From Ceratodon purpureus (Eukaryota; Streptophyta; Bryopsida; Pseudoditrichales; Ditrichaceae), in contig CM026425.1 in the NCBI GenBank assembly GCA_014871385.1, positions 2,393,684-2,457,683 on the forward strand: DNA of 64,000 nt, read 5' to 3'. The position numbers and the translations under genes are program-made. Below the pieces are notes generated by a model. That model was not told the origin of the DNA, ran no database searches, and was given only the letters and a program-made list of their open reading frames with translations. Shown one piece after another: positions 48,147-59,057 of the stretch (position 1 is its first letter; each line of letters opens with the position of its first letter).

Positions 48147-49550
48147 ATGAAAGAGAGCGATGTGCAGATGATGTTGGCTGCCGATGTGCACCTCGGCACC
48201 AAGAACTGCGACTTCCAGATGGAGCGCTACGTCTGGAAGCGCCGCAACGACGGTAAAACTAGGGTTTCTCATTCTCTCTCGTGTTTGTTTTCCTGGGCCT
48301 GGCCGTGCGATTTTTTTTAGCCTCTTTTTTGTCTCATGGTGATAATTTGGTCGGTCGCGTCGACAGGCATTTTCATTATCAATGTTGGCAAGACCTATGA
48401 GAAGCTCGAGTTGGCCGCGAGGGTGATTGCTGCCATCGAGAATCCTCAGGATATTATTGTGCAGTCTGCGAGGCCTTACGGTCAGCGCGCGGTGTTGAAA
48501 TTCGCGCAGTACACTGGGTGCCAGGCTATTGCTGGAAGGCACACTCCCGGTACCTTCACGAATCAGCTGCAAAACACCTTCTGTGAGCCTCGGCTTCTGA
48601 TTCTGACTGACCCCAGAACTGATCACCAGGTGAGGGTTTCGCAGCATGGTGTGCGATGCTGAGGCGGGGTCAATTGTTGGAAATGGAGTACTGGTGGTCC
48701 TTCAGGGACGATTGGCTCGAAGTTAATTGTTGAAGGCGCGGGGATTAGGGCAAATAGCGACGTTGGTGTTTATGAGTGGGTAGGGCATTGAGTTTTATGG
48801 GACAAGACTTTTGCGAATCTTGAATTGTTTGCTCGGTTATTCGCTAAACATGGATGTTTCTTGTCACAGCCTATCATGGAGGCGGCGTTGGGAAACATTC
48901 CCGTGATTGCTTTCTGTGACACAGACTCGCCTATGCGATACGTGGACATTGCCATTCCAGCGAACAACAAGGGCAAGCACAGCATTGGTGCTCTTTTCTG
49001 GTTGCTCGCCCGCATGGTTTTGCAGATGCGAGGCACTATCTCAGCTGCCCAGCCATGGGACGTGATGGTAAGAACTCTTTGCCATTGGCTCAAGCTGTGA
49101 ATCTGTGATAAGATGTGTTATTGTTTTGTTAATACCCACTGAGAAATTCAGGCGACCTGAAGCTTTGACAGAGTGAGCTTCGTGGCCTCGTGCAAGAAAA
49201 TTATCGATCGGACAATGAATCTTCATATGATGGGCGTCGTGCAGGTTGACTTGTTCTTCTACAGGGAGCCCGAAGAAGCCAAGGAACGTGAAGAAGACGA
49301 AGGAGCTGCCCCTGAATTTGCTGCTGTGGAATACGCTGCTCCCGCTCTTGGACTGGCAGGTGAACAGTGGGGCCCTGAGGCCGCCGAGGCGGGCCAATGG
49401 GAGCCTGAGGTTGCTGCAGTGCCCGCATCAGGTGCTGTTCCTGCTGCCGGTTGGGATGTAGCAGCTCCTGCCCCTGCAGGTTGGGATACTGCTGCTCCTG
49501 CTGCTGCTCCTGCTGCACCCGCCGGCTGGGAACCTGCTGCTGCTTTGTAA
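48147..49550 (+). CDS. RPSA: 40S ribosomal protein SA (uS2), 290 aa
   Basis: Exons 48147-48252, 48367-48629, 48870-49067 and 49245-49550 are phase-consistent. Block order matches eukaryotic uS2: [127 protein letters not shown], then [12 protein letters not shown]. The C-terminal tail is an Ala/Pro-rich extension with repeated A-G-W-[DE] units, comparable to the acidic/Trp tail of plant RPSA. It is a structural component of the small subunit, needed for late 18S rRNA maturation. The start codon has a good context (CACCATGA). All residues expected in the conserved core are intact. Confidence 0.95.
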
Positions 49551-51024
49551 AGAGAATTTCCTGCTGCTCTGTAACGAGAAGTTTTTCAGTACGGATTAAT
49601 TTGAGCTGTCATCACTTGAAGGCACATTTTTGAAATATCAACACTTTATTATCATTGCCCAAGCCAAATACCAATTCAAAGGATATCTCTTTGTAAGTTT
49701 CTTTGTTTGAATCTGCTTTGGTTACTTGCAATCCTCGATTTTAAATTTATTGATCAAGTAGTAAGAAGGTTTAAAGTACTATCATATTCCATTTAACTTT
49801 GTCAATTTATAGCTAGACAAGCCGCGGTTGTAATTGCACACAAGAACTAAACATTTGTGAAAGATATTGTCCATGTCGAAACGAAACATTACATAATGTT
49901 TCCTGCAGAGTACTGGCAATTAGATAGTATATGCTGGGACACGTTGTCTTTTGCAAGAGCTGTTTCTTTTCCTGATTTTCAGAAACTAGGCGTATCTGTA
50001 AGGGTTAAAATTTGTATTCTCTACTTGGACATGGGGTTAGTCTTCGGTGATAGATTTGATAAGTACAAACACAAGGGAAACTTTTCTCAGGACCTCCCTT
50101 TGAGACCCGTGGAATCGCAGCAATGTATCTGTCGATATGTGGATCAGTGGATCATTCCCTGTTATGTTTTTCTTTGGACTCGCCTATTTGTCATTATATG
50201 CGAACAATGACAGCAGTGTAGCACATATCAAACAATTATTTCAGAGGAAATATAATGTGCACTTCACTGGTGGAGCCTTCACTTGGGCACATCACAGGTG
50301 GGCTATTCACTTGGACACTTCAGTGTTTTCGCAGTTCTTAGTTCATTCAACCTACTTTGGTCTGTAAAAGGCTCGGTGGTTCTCAAGTAGAGTCTACAGA
50401 TTGTTTACAGGTCTTCCACACTTTTGAGTTTAAAAATTCATAGTAAATTGAACTTTCGCTAATTATTTCTGAATTTTTTTGCAATCTTCATGATTCTTGT
50501 TTCACCATTCTACAAAAATTTCAGAGAATACATACGACTTCTAGAAACTTTGGAATCACCTTAAATAATTTGGTGGTTTTAGAGCATCCAACCTTATTAA
50601 TGAGAGGTTCACAAGACACCTCAAAACACACTATTCTTGCTGCTACACATCTATTGGCATCTTTACCTTATTTGGGATTCTAATTAAATCAAGGTTTTCC
50701 CCACATAAAACAACTACAGGGGCATTACACATAAATTCATTACAATCCCCACATCACTATGAACACCTAAATTCTCAAGCATGGATTTTAATCATCTATA
50801 TCTCATTTAATACTTGAGTTAGCATTTGATCTTGGACTCATTGGGAAGATTTTGTCAAATACTAGAAAATGCACTTATTACAAGCATGATTTCAGCAAGA
50901 TTTGAATAATATATTTTCCACATATTGCTTGAACAATACATTGGACAAGTTTTAAGACAATTCTAAATTAATTTACTTCAAATTTAATTTACTTTTTAAT
51001 TTTATATTCTTATTTTTGATTGAT
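49551..51024. other. Intergenic, no supported gene
   Basis: The 3' flank of RPSA, then AT-rich DNA. The open frame at 49857-50210 shows no homology I can recognise. Confidence 0.35.
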
Positions 51025-51036
51025 TTATATATATAC

Positions 51037-51073
<37 letters not shown>
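51025..51073. repeat. (TA)n microsatellite
   Basis: Alternating TA run with a few interruptions at its left end. Confidence 0.9.
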
Positions 51074-51455
51074 ATTTTTACACATATTCTATTAATAACT
51101 AAGGACTTCAATTCTGTCGCTCTCCAAAGTTGCTACCTTGCAAAGTATCCTAGAAATGGAAGAAAATGGATGATACAAATAAAATATGTAGTCATTTTGT
51201 TCATAAAAGTATCCATTAATTTCTTTGGGGGGTTTAGGTATGTAAAGCGGTATTATCTTTGTTTCATTTGAAACCATAATTCTAGGATACTATTTGCTCA
51301 CATTCTAATCTTCAAGTTGTCTACCACAAATTTGGGATGCCTCAACCTTCAACTTTTTCATACTGTCAAACTCGAAATCAAATTGAATGCAATGAAAATT
51401 GCATATTTTTAAACAAAAACGGAAAAGAAAATTATGATAGAAAATAAACAAAAAT

Positions 51456-51650
51456 TCCCTAATTTTGGATCATACATTTTTATTTTGGATCCTATTATTG
51501 TTTTTATTTAGTATCCTATTTTTCCAATTTTGGACCATACTTTCCTAATTTTGAATTCTATATTTTTAATCTTGAATTATGTGTTTCTAATTTCAGATCC
51601 TATTTCTGCAATTTTGGATTCTGTTTTCCTAATTTTGATATTGTTGAAAA
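51456..51650. repeat. Degenerate short tandem repeat (CCTAATTTTGGATYCTATTTTT-like)
   Basis: Seven or so imperfect copies of a unit of about 25-30 bp recur across this stretch. The divergence suggests an old array. Confidence 0.6.
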
Positions 51651-51828
51651 GCAAAATGTGAGAAGTAAGAAAAGCTATAGATGCCTTTCTAATTAGGAAA
51701 CAATGAAATTATTTTTAAATTTATCTTGAATTATTAGAAGATACCATGAGTTTGGCTTTATTGTATCATTATTTTTACTCCAAATAATTAAGAGGCATAG
51801 CATATCTTAATGGTCTCACTATATTCTA

Positions 51829-51937
51829 TGTGTAAAAGTGTGGTGGTCTCTAAATTCAAGAAAAAATATATTTTGTCGTCAATCTAACTTCAAAAATTAG
51901 TTTATTTTGAGTTTGGAGACCACCATGCGCTTACACA
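51829..51937. repeat. Foldback element with about 31-bp arms
   Basis: The left arm starts TGTGTAAAAGTGTGGTGGTC. The right arm, reversed, reads TGTGTAAGCGCATGGTGGTC. The arms differ at several positions and flank about 47 bp. This looks like a small MITE remnant. Confidence 0.55.
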
Positions 51938-52550
51938 GTCAATTTAGAGTAAACTACTTGATGCCTTTACAAATTACTCTAAATGTTCATTGAATTATTG
52001 CATCCTATAGTTGGGACTCTAGTGATGACTCTCAATTTTTATGGAACCTCTAGGGGACACCTACGCTTCCAACATTGAGAACGTTGGCGTTTCCACAGAT
52101 GCCAACGATGATAAGCACTGATCCCGAATTGCAAATGTTAAAAAGTGTCCCAATCCGTGAAGGGCAATGGATAAAGGCATTATATTGCTCTAACTTTGCT
52201 CTAACTATTCGTCTTGTGTTATGCTATTGTAAACTTTTTGGTCCTAAGGCAAAGTGATATTGTTGTTGAAATGAAGTATGAGTGGGGGATGTATTGCTAG
52301 AATGTTTTTTAGTAGAATTTCAAAGCATGTTATTGTATGTACTCAAGAATAAGAATATACGAAATAAAACAAAAAGATTAATTAATTATTTTTTCCCACG
52401 ACTCTTGAAAAAACTAGACTTTATTTACAAATTTAGATATTTTGGTTGTAGGTAGGTTTGGGTTGCATAGTAGGTGCAGTTCATCCGGATATTTTTTATT
52501 TTCACCAGTGTGTACATAGACATCGTAGAAAGTGCAAAGTTTTTATAGGA

Positions 52551-54868
52551 CCTCCAAGGTTTAGTTACAAATACAAAACTTGGAGAAAGTTAAAACTAAA
52601 GTATAGGGTTCAAGGTAGGAGCTGATACATCTTTGTGAAAACCACTAGCACATGTTGTTTATACCTTATCTTGAAATTTGAATCTACAACCATATTGTTG
52701 AAAGTAAAAAAATCCATTTAATTACTAGTGAGAGTATCATAAGTTAGTGCACCTTAATTGTCTCTTCCAGACAACACAAGGAGATTCTAGAGATAGAGTG
52801 CAAATCAATGACCAAAGAGACACAGTTTCTTAATACATAGCCGCCTCACAACTAGCATATGCAAATCTAGCAGCATTGAATAGAAACTAATCACTTGAAA
52901 TTCAAGCGAAACGCATTTTGTGAAGTCACAGAAATGAAGCCAAGCACAATTTGTCGAGACTCCTAAATTTCTAAGTTTTCCATGAGAATCGATTCCACTA
53001 AGGAGAGTGAGTTGACAACACAGATCCTAATGAAGTGTTTTTAATGCCCATTGACTCTAATGCATTCCATATTGAAGAACTCAATGATTGAATAGATGAC
53101 CCCAAATTCAACCAATTGAAAAAAGTTGCTATAAGTGCGCTTGTCATGGTTTTGAACAATATCAACATCCAAAAAGGAGTCAACAATGGTGCAATGGGTA
53201 AAGTAGAAGCTATTCATTTTAAGGAAGATACAAATGTTGAAGGAATTACAATAGGTATGTTATAATCCACCTACAAAACAAAATTAACTTCACCTATAGT
53301 AGAAAATATTTCAAGTCTACATTTTATTGGCTTTGGCATATGCTATGACTGGACATAAAGCTTAAGGAGCCACTGTTGCTGCAAAAGCGATTATTGACAT
53401 TGGCTAGGCATTCACACCAGGATTAACATATGTCTTATTATCTAAAGTAAAAAAAAGCAAATATATTATGCCCTAGAAAACTTACTATTGATGATTTCAA
53501 TCCAGTGAAGCGTAAAATACTTATAATAAATAATAAACATATTTGTGAAAGTTTTGAATGTGTAGAAATCTCTGGTTTTACTGAAAGATGAATGTGTAGG
53601 AAGGCAAAACCAATTGCTTTGTTGTTTGCATGATCAAAATATGGCTTTATGTGATCATTTGGTTACGGATGCATGCCATTTCACGTACAATTTTACCACT
53701 TCTCTATCCTAGACGGGATCAAAGACAAGGAAAAACTTTATAGATTAGATTCTTTTGGCACCTATTTCAAAAATCCATAGAGATCAGAATAAATTTGTGA
53801 TGGAAATGTAAGCAGTCAACTTTGTCTTCAAACCTTTGGAAAGCACCGCAAAATATAGTTGATTGAAGTGTCCAATAAATGTGTAAGATCACCATTTTGA
53901 TGCTTGTGGTGCTCTTGTTGTCTCCATGTGCATTTGTGTGCAGTGATCATGAAAGGTAATGATTTTTGTGTACCTTTCCATTGCAGTGAAAATTACTAGG
54001 ATGATTACTCATATTTAGTCAAAACAATTTTTTTTAATATAGTTCAAACAAGTTGGAATTTGTCACATGTACTGATCATTATAGGTGAATTAGATGGCCT
54101 TTATAGATACATTTTTTCTTGGTTTGGGGATAGTGTAGAGATTCTTTTCTGTCAATTGGACAGCAGACACTTCAAAATTCATAACAATTTCATAGTTTGT
54201 CTAAAAAATAAAATTTCATTTCCACTATTTATTTTGACATTTGTCTTTATGTGGAATTTTAGAAAAAAATCACTAATGGCAACAAGGAACACAAATCATT
54301 CTGCCTATCTTGTGCGGATGTGTGATTTTGGGATATTAGTATTGGAGTGTGGAGAGATCTTCCCGTTTAGAAGGGAAAACTGCTGAGATATATAAAATCA
54401 TCATCATTTTGGAAGACCATGATGCAATTTTCTTGTGCAAGGTTATAGAATAGTGTGATTGAAAATACCAAATCAATCAAAGATATGGAGAAAGTGTTCA
54501 TTTAACATTAAGCATAGTCAAGCATTAGTATGAGTCATCAATACACTACTAGAATATATCTTCACAAACTTATTAACAAAATTATTTAACTGCAACAAAA
54601 TTGTTGAAATGCATACTATTGTAAATTCACAACTAAAAAAATTATATTGGTAAGGTATCACAACATATATTGATGGTGAAAAACGTATTTATATTCCAAA
54701 ATTGTCACAAAATTTCAGGACCATGAAACCCCGGAAATGCAAAGCCGTAAGTTGTTGGCTTGATGCACTTTTTTTTCTACTTGTACATGCTCATACTCCT
54801 ACTTTGAACCCTACACTTTAGTTTCAGCTTTCTCCAAGTTTCGTATTTGTAGGTGAACCTTGAGGTCC
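52551..54868. repeat. Inverted repeat pair (about 72 bp each) flanking a helicase remnant
   Basis: 52551-52622 (GGACCTCCAAGG, then AAACTTGGAGAAAG and AGGGTTCAAGG) is the reverse complement, with roughly 85 percent identity by eye, of 54797-54868. The enclosed 2.2 kb contains PIF1-type helicase coding remains. The arms may be termini of a decayed element or two copies of a dispersed repeat. Confidence 0.6.
53110..53580 (+). pseudogene. Decayed PIF1-type helicase C-terminal fragment
   Basis: One frame reads KKVAISALVMVLNNINIQKG then VNNGAMGKVEAIHF, the block preceding helicase motif V in PIF1 and Helitron helicases. After a frameshift comes LALAYAMTGHKA, stop, GATVAAKAIIDIG, stop, AFTPGLTYVLLSKVK, equivalent to motif VI and its C-terminal extension (T-HK-QG-T then F-PG-TYV-LSRV). 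Stops replace Gln at two conserved places. PIF1-type helicases occur both as host genes and as the helicase half of Helitrons. With no Rep domain seen nearby, either source is possible. Confidence 0.7.
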
Positions 54869-56860
54869 CACACGCCTTGTTGTAATGCAAATGAATTGTA
54901 ACACTAATGAAGAACAATCCACCTCCAACTTTATATTTTGTTATATATTTATATGTTTTTAATAAATTACAAAAAATGAAAGTAAATTTCATTGCAAGTC
55001 AGTGTGGAAGGCTTTAGAAGACAAATCATTCATTCAGGCGGGCTTCCAGAAAAGCTATAAATCCTCTAGTCAACTCTAGTCAACTCTCCTAGTCTTTTCA
55101 AACTCGGGTTTTCAGTAGGTATTGAATTTGGATTTGGTGTTTACGATGGTTGCTTCAATCCGTCTGATTTACCTTGCGAGATACAAACATGATTTCTATG
55201 CACTTTTAATATATATTAAGATGTTTACAGTAGGTATGTCTATTTCTGAACACAGACTTATATGTTTAGAAGGTGTACATTCTTGTTTACCCTTTTTATG
55301 TCCAAAAAGAGACAAGTGTTTGGAAATAGGCTGGTTTTCCTTTCCACAATTCTAACCCTAAATTTTCAACATAATTTTTGTAAGCATGGAAGCACTTAGA
55401 TGGACATGGAAGGAAATACTAAAATATGATAAGCCTTCGCAAGGAGATTGAGTTATTCTAAATCAATTTGGTAGATCACAACTTCACCAACTTCGAGGAG
55501 GAAACTATCTTAAAATCTTCAAAACATGTGTCTGCTTCATTTTACAAATGCAGGTAGCATTGTGCCTAGGAGGGGCAATTCTATGGTATGAGTAATGTTT
55601 GACACTGCGTTCTAGAGAAGAATCCAATGTTGTGCATGAACAAAAAACTTGTTTTCTAAAGTGTTTACACATGCCCTTATCATTTGTGTTCAAATTGTTT
55701 GCCCAAGAAAATGATTGAATTATGAAATGTGGACTTGCAGAACCAAATGCAAGTAAAGCTAGAGGATGAATTGATTTGGAATCTAATGTTCACAATCCTT
55801 TGTATCTTTGGGTCCACGAATATCAAAGCCTACCAATACCAATCTTTGAAAACATCTAAAGATTTGATAGTGGACAATTTTCAAGGACAACAAGCACAAT
55901 TTTTTGGTGAACCAAGAATCCATCGCTATTTTATTCCCATCACTACAAAGCCAAAAGTATTAATAAAAAAAATAATACATTATACCAAAGTGCTAAACTA
56001 CCATAAAATTACAATGTGTGAGTGCTATTTCCACCCTGCCGTACCTTGGAACCAACCACAAGAGATGCTGCTCATATTGTCCAACTATGATTGCCACTGA
56101 AAAAGAAAACCATGTCCACAAGCACTCCAGCTGAAGAAGTAGCTAGTAAGCTCATGACTGCAGTTAGTAATAGATTGAAAGCAGACTGCGATCACAAAGT
56201 TGGATACATATTGAAGCCAGCAGCGGGCGTGAGAGCAGTTTTGTGGCGCAGGAGAAGAATTTTTCTAAGCAGGAGTGAGTACTGCTGCAAGAGAGTCACA
56301 AGAGGCTGTTGGAGGATTCCCTGAAAAGAAAATTCATAAGCTTTACCTTCAAGAAACGAAGATAAATACAAGTAACAGGGTGAATGTTGGCAACAAAGGA
56401 AATGTTGAAACATTCTTTTTTGAGCCTGAATCGTAGATCAATATAATTTCTAGATTTAAAAATGAATCTCCAAGGTTGATTACGGATCTTGGAAGATTCC
56501 CAAATTAAAGATTTAAGACTTCCACATCAAGGCAAAATGTAGATTTCTGAAAATCTTTTGGTAGATGTCACTTCAAGAGCTAATATTAGAGCATCTTTGG
56601 CGTCCGAAATGTACATTCCAAGGATCTATCCCTTCGAAGATCCAAATTTTCAATTCTTAAGATATACGGAAGTGTCACTCCAGAGTTCATACCCCTCATT
56701 GGGGTGTGACATGAATATGGGAAGTTCATTCTAAGTTGGAATCTCACTTCAAATACTAATAACTCCCTAGTGGTCTACTTAACGACAATCGATATGGGAT
56801 AAATGTAATGTCGAATATTTACCATTTTTGTTTGTCATAATATCTTTGAAGTGCATAAAT
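54869..56860. other. Intergenic, no supported gene
   Basis: AT-rich sequence with a few short open frames (for example 55729-56100) that match no family I can name. Confidence 0.35.
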
Positions 56861-57186
56861 CTACCAATTTTGTGGACAAAATCTACAAACTTGATTTAAA
56901 GAGCCTACCAATGTTGTACATAATCTACAAACTTGAATCTCGAAATCTATCAATGTCGTGTAAAGTCTACGAATGTGAACTTTGGTAGTGTTTGAAACCC
57001 TGTTGAAGACATGTTTACTTTTTGATATGTACTTGAGTGCTTTGATTACAAAAGGAATCACAAAGGGAGTTATGAAACGAGTCACAGAGGGAATCACAAA
57101 GGGAATCATAAAATGAGCCATAGAAGGAATCACAAAGGGAATCACGAAATGAGCCATAGAAGGAATCACAAAGGGAATCATAAAAG
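56861..57186. repeat. Two adjacent degenerate tandem arrays
   Basis: 56861-56987 holds about three divergent copies of a 42-45 bp unit (CTACCAAT-TTGT, then ATCTACAAACTTGA). 57054-57186 holds copies of a 36-bp unit (GAATCACAAAGGGAATCATA and an AATGAGCCATAGAAG half) with starts at 57091, 57127 and 57163. The 36-bp unit is itself built of 9-18 bp subrepeats. Confidence 0.75.
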
Positions 57187-57914
57187 ATTTTCCATTAAAT
57201 ATATCGAAATGAGATATTCCCTTTCATATACAACTCAATGTGGAACAGGGTGAATAGCATTATTTTCCCTTAAAATATCTGAAGCCCCTTGTGTGTCACA
57301 GGTGGGTGGCTACAAGAAGGGTCTCTCTATTTCCCCCCATCAAGCGGTGCTAACCTTCCCTTCGCGGGCAAGGGCAGCGCCCGATGGGGGGACGCTCGCA
57401 TGCTCCCCTCGCGCTCGCGTTCCCACGCCCCCCGGCTCCCCGGCTCCCCGTCCCCCGGTCCCCGCCCCCCCCCCCCCGCGCCCGTCGAGCTCGCCCAGCC
57501 CGTGGAGCACCCCCGTTCCCCCCCCGCCCGCCCGCGCGGGTCTCATCCGCCGCCCGAGGCTTCATCCGCTTTACTCCTCATCCACGGGGCGTCGTCTCCC
57601 TCGCTTGTCGCGCGTTTTTTTGGTGTCGTGTCTTGGGTGTCGTCGGAGGAGCTGCTCCCTCGAGCTTCGGACAGGATGGCAATGCTGCACGGCTTAGGGG
57701 CGAGGAGGGCTTGTTAGTGGAATGGGAGGGTCCATTGTTGAGGTATGGATGTTGAACTACCGATTCTAGGTGTGTAGCAATTAGGGTTTAGTTCATATGG
57801 ACTCTGCGGTACTTGCGGTTTTTGCTTCCATGGTGGTGGTCTTCGAGCCTAGGCGACTTCGGGGAGTATGCTATCGGCGAGGTTGGACAGGAGGAGATGT
57901 CCCCCAATGGTTCG

Positions 57915-57977
57915 TTTCCAGCTGAGGACGGTTTCAGCTGAGGACGGTTTCAGCTGAGAGCTCCAGCTGAGGACTTC
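57915..57977. repeat. 16-bp tandem repeat in the 5' region of the second element
   Basis: Three to four copies of CAGCTGAGGACGGTTT, the last ones degenerate. Confidence 0.75.
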
Positions 57978-58051
57978 TCGGACGAGATACAGGGGTGGGA
58001 TCTAGGTGATCATGAGCACCTCAGAGGCTTCAAGAGCTGGAGAGTAGAGTC

Positions 58052-59026
58052 GATGCCGAAGGATAAGAGAGACCTGGTAATTTCTACTTACTTGGCTCTG
58101 TATATGTTTTCTAATGCTTTATTCTCTTCTAGTTTCGGACCTCTCCAGTCGTTGCCATGTACGTCCTGTTTTCTGATTCTCTGAGGTGCCTTGATGAAGC
58201 TTCCAGCACCTCCTACATTCGGTCCGGCCCTTCCCTGCTTGTGATTGCCTGTCCGGGTATCTTGCTTTATTGATCATGTTTTTTTTTTCTATTCCTTTTT
58301 GTTATTTTTCTTCCCTTCAGTCGTATACTGCGTTCCATGATTAGCCCCTATCTTGTCCTTCTTCTTATGTTTTTTGGTTGCCCTGTCTTGGGATGTTAGT
58401 AGTTGTTACCCCTTCTTCCATCCTTCGTCTGTCCCTGTCTTGGCTTACCCTCTGCTGTTTATTTGAAGTGTTGTTGTTGTTGTTTTTTTTTTATTAAACT
58501 TGTATTCGCCCTTCAATTTTTTATGTTCTATTATGGTTCGAATTATATTACTTTCGGATACTCTTCCATTCTGGACCTCGGCATGTGAATTTTTTTTTTT
58601 ACTACTGATTTGGCAATTTATAAATGCAATTTTAAAAAGTTTTAAATTTTCCTCTAACTCGGAAGGTTTTTCTTCCCTGCCTACTTTGTATCATCCCATG
58701 CCTGTGGAGTGGGTTCGTTTTTTCCCAGTGATGATTTTCCGGTTCCTTTCAACTTTACCGGGATCCCCTGTCCTGTCCAGTACTGTATTTGCCTGTCCGG
58801 AATCCTTCGAAACTTCAGTTCTGATTGAAGTAACCTTGTCATTCTCTCAATCTTCCTTTCTGTCCTTTGAGTGTTTGTTTCTTTACAACTGTTTTCTCTT
58901 CGTTACGTTATTGTTTTTGCTTGGCATTCTCTAATCCTTTCTTCCCTTCTATCGTCTCTTCTTGTTCCTTTGTAGCATTGTCTGTCCTAAGCAGTGGCCG
59001 TTTGAATCGAACCTTTTTAGTTTCTC

Positions 59027-59057
<31 letters not shown>

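Noticed and set aside
49857..50210. 117-codon frame downstream of RPSA
   Set aside because: No homology recognised and no splice or codon support.
55729..56100. 123-codon frame in AT-rich DNA
   Set aside because: No recognisable motif. Possibly old transposon debris, but I cannot support a family.
56861..57181. Minus-strand 106-codon frame with repeated MIPFVIPS-like peptide
   Set aside because: It is the translation of the 36-bp tandem repeat, not a gene.
57289..57755. Overlapping open frames of 68-142 codons on both strands in the GC-rich start of the second element
   Set aside because: High GC content opens all frames. The peptides are Pro/Arg/Gly-rich with no domain.
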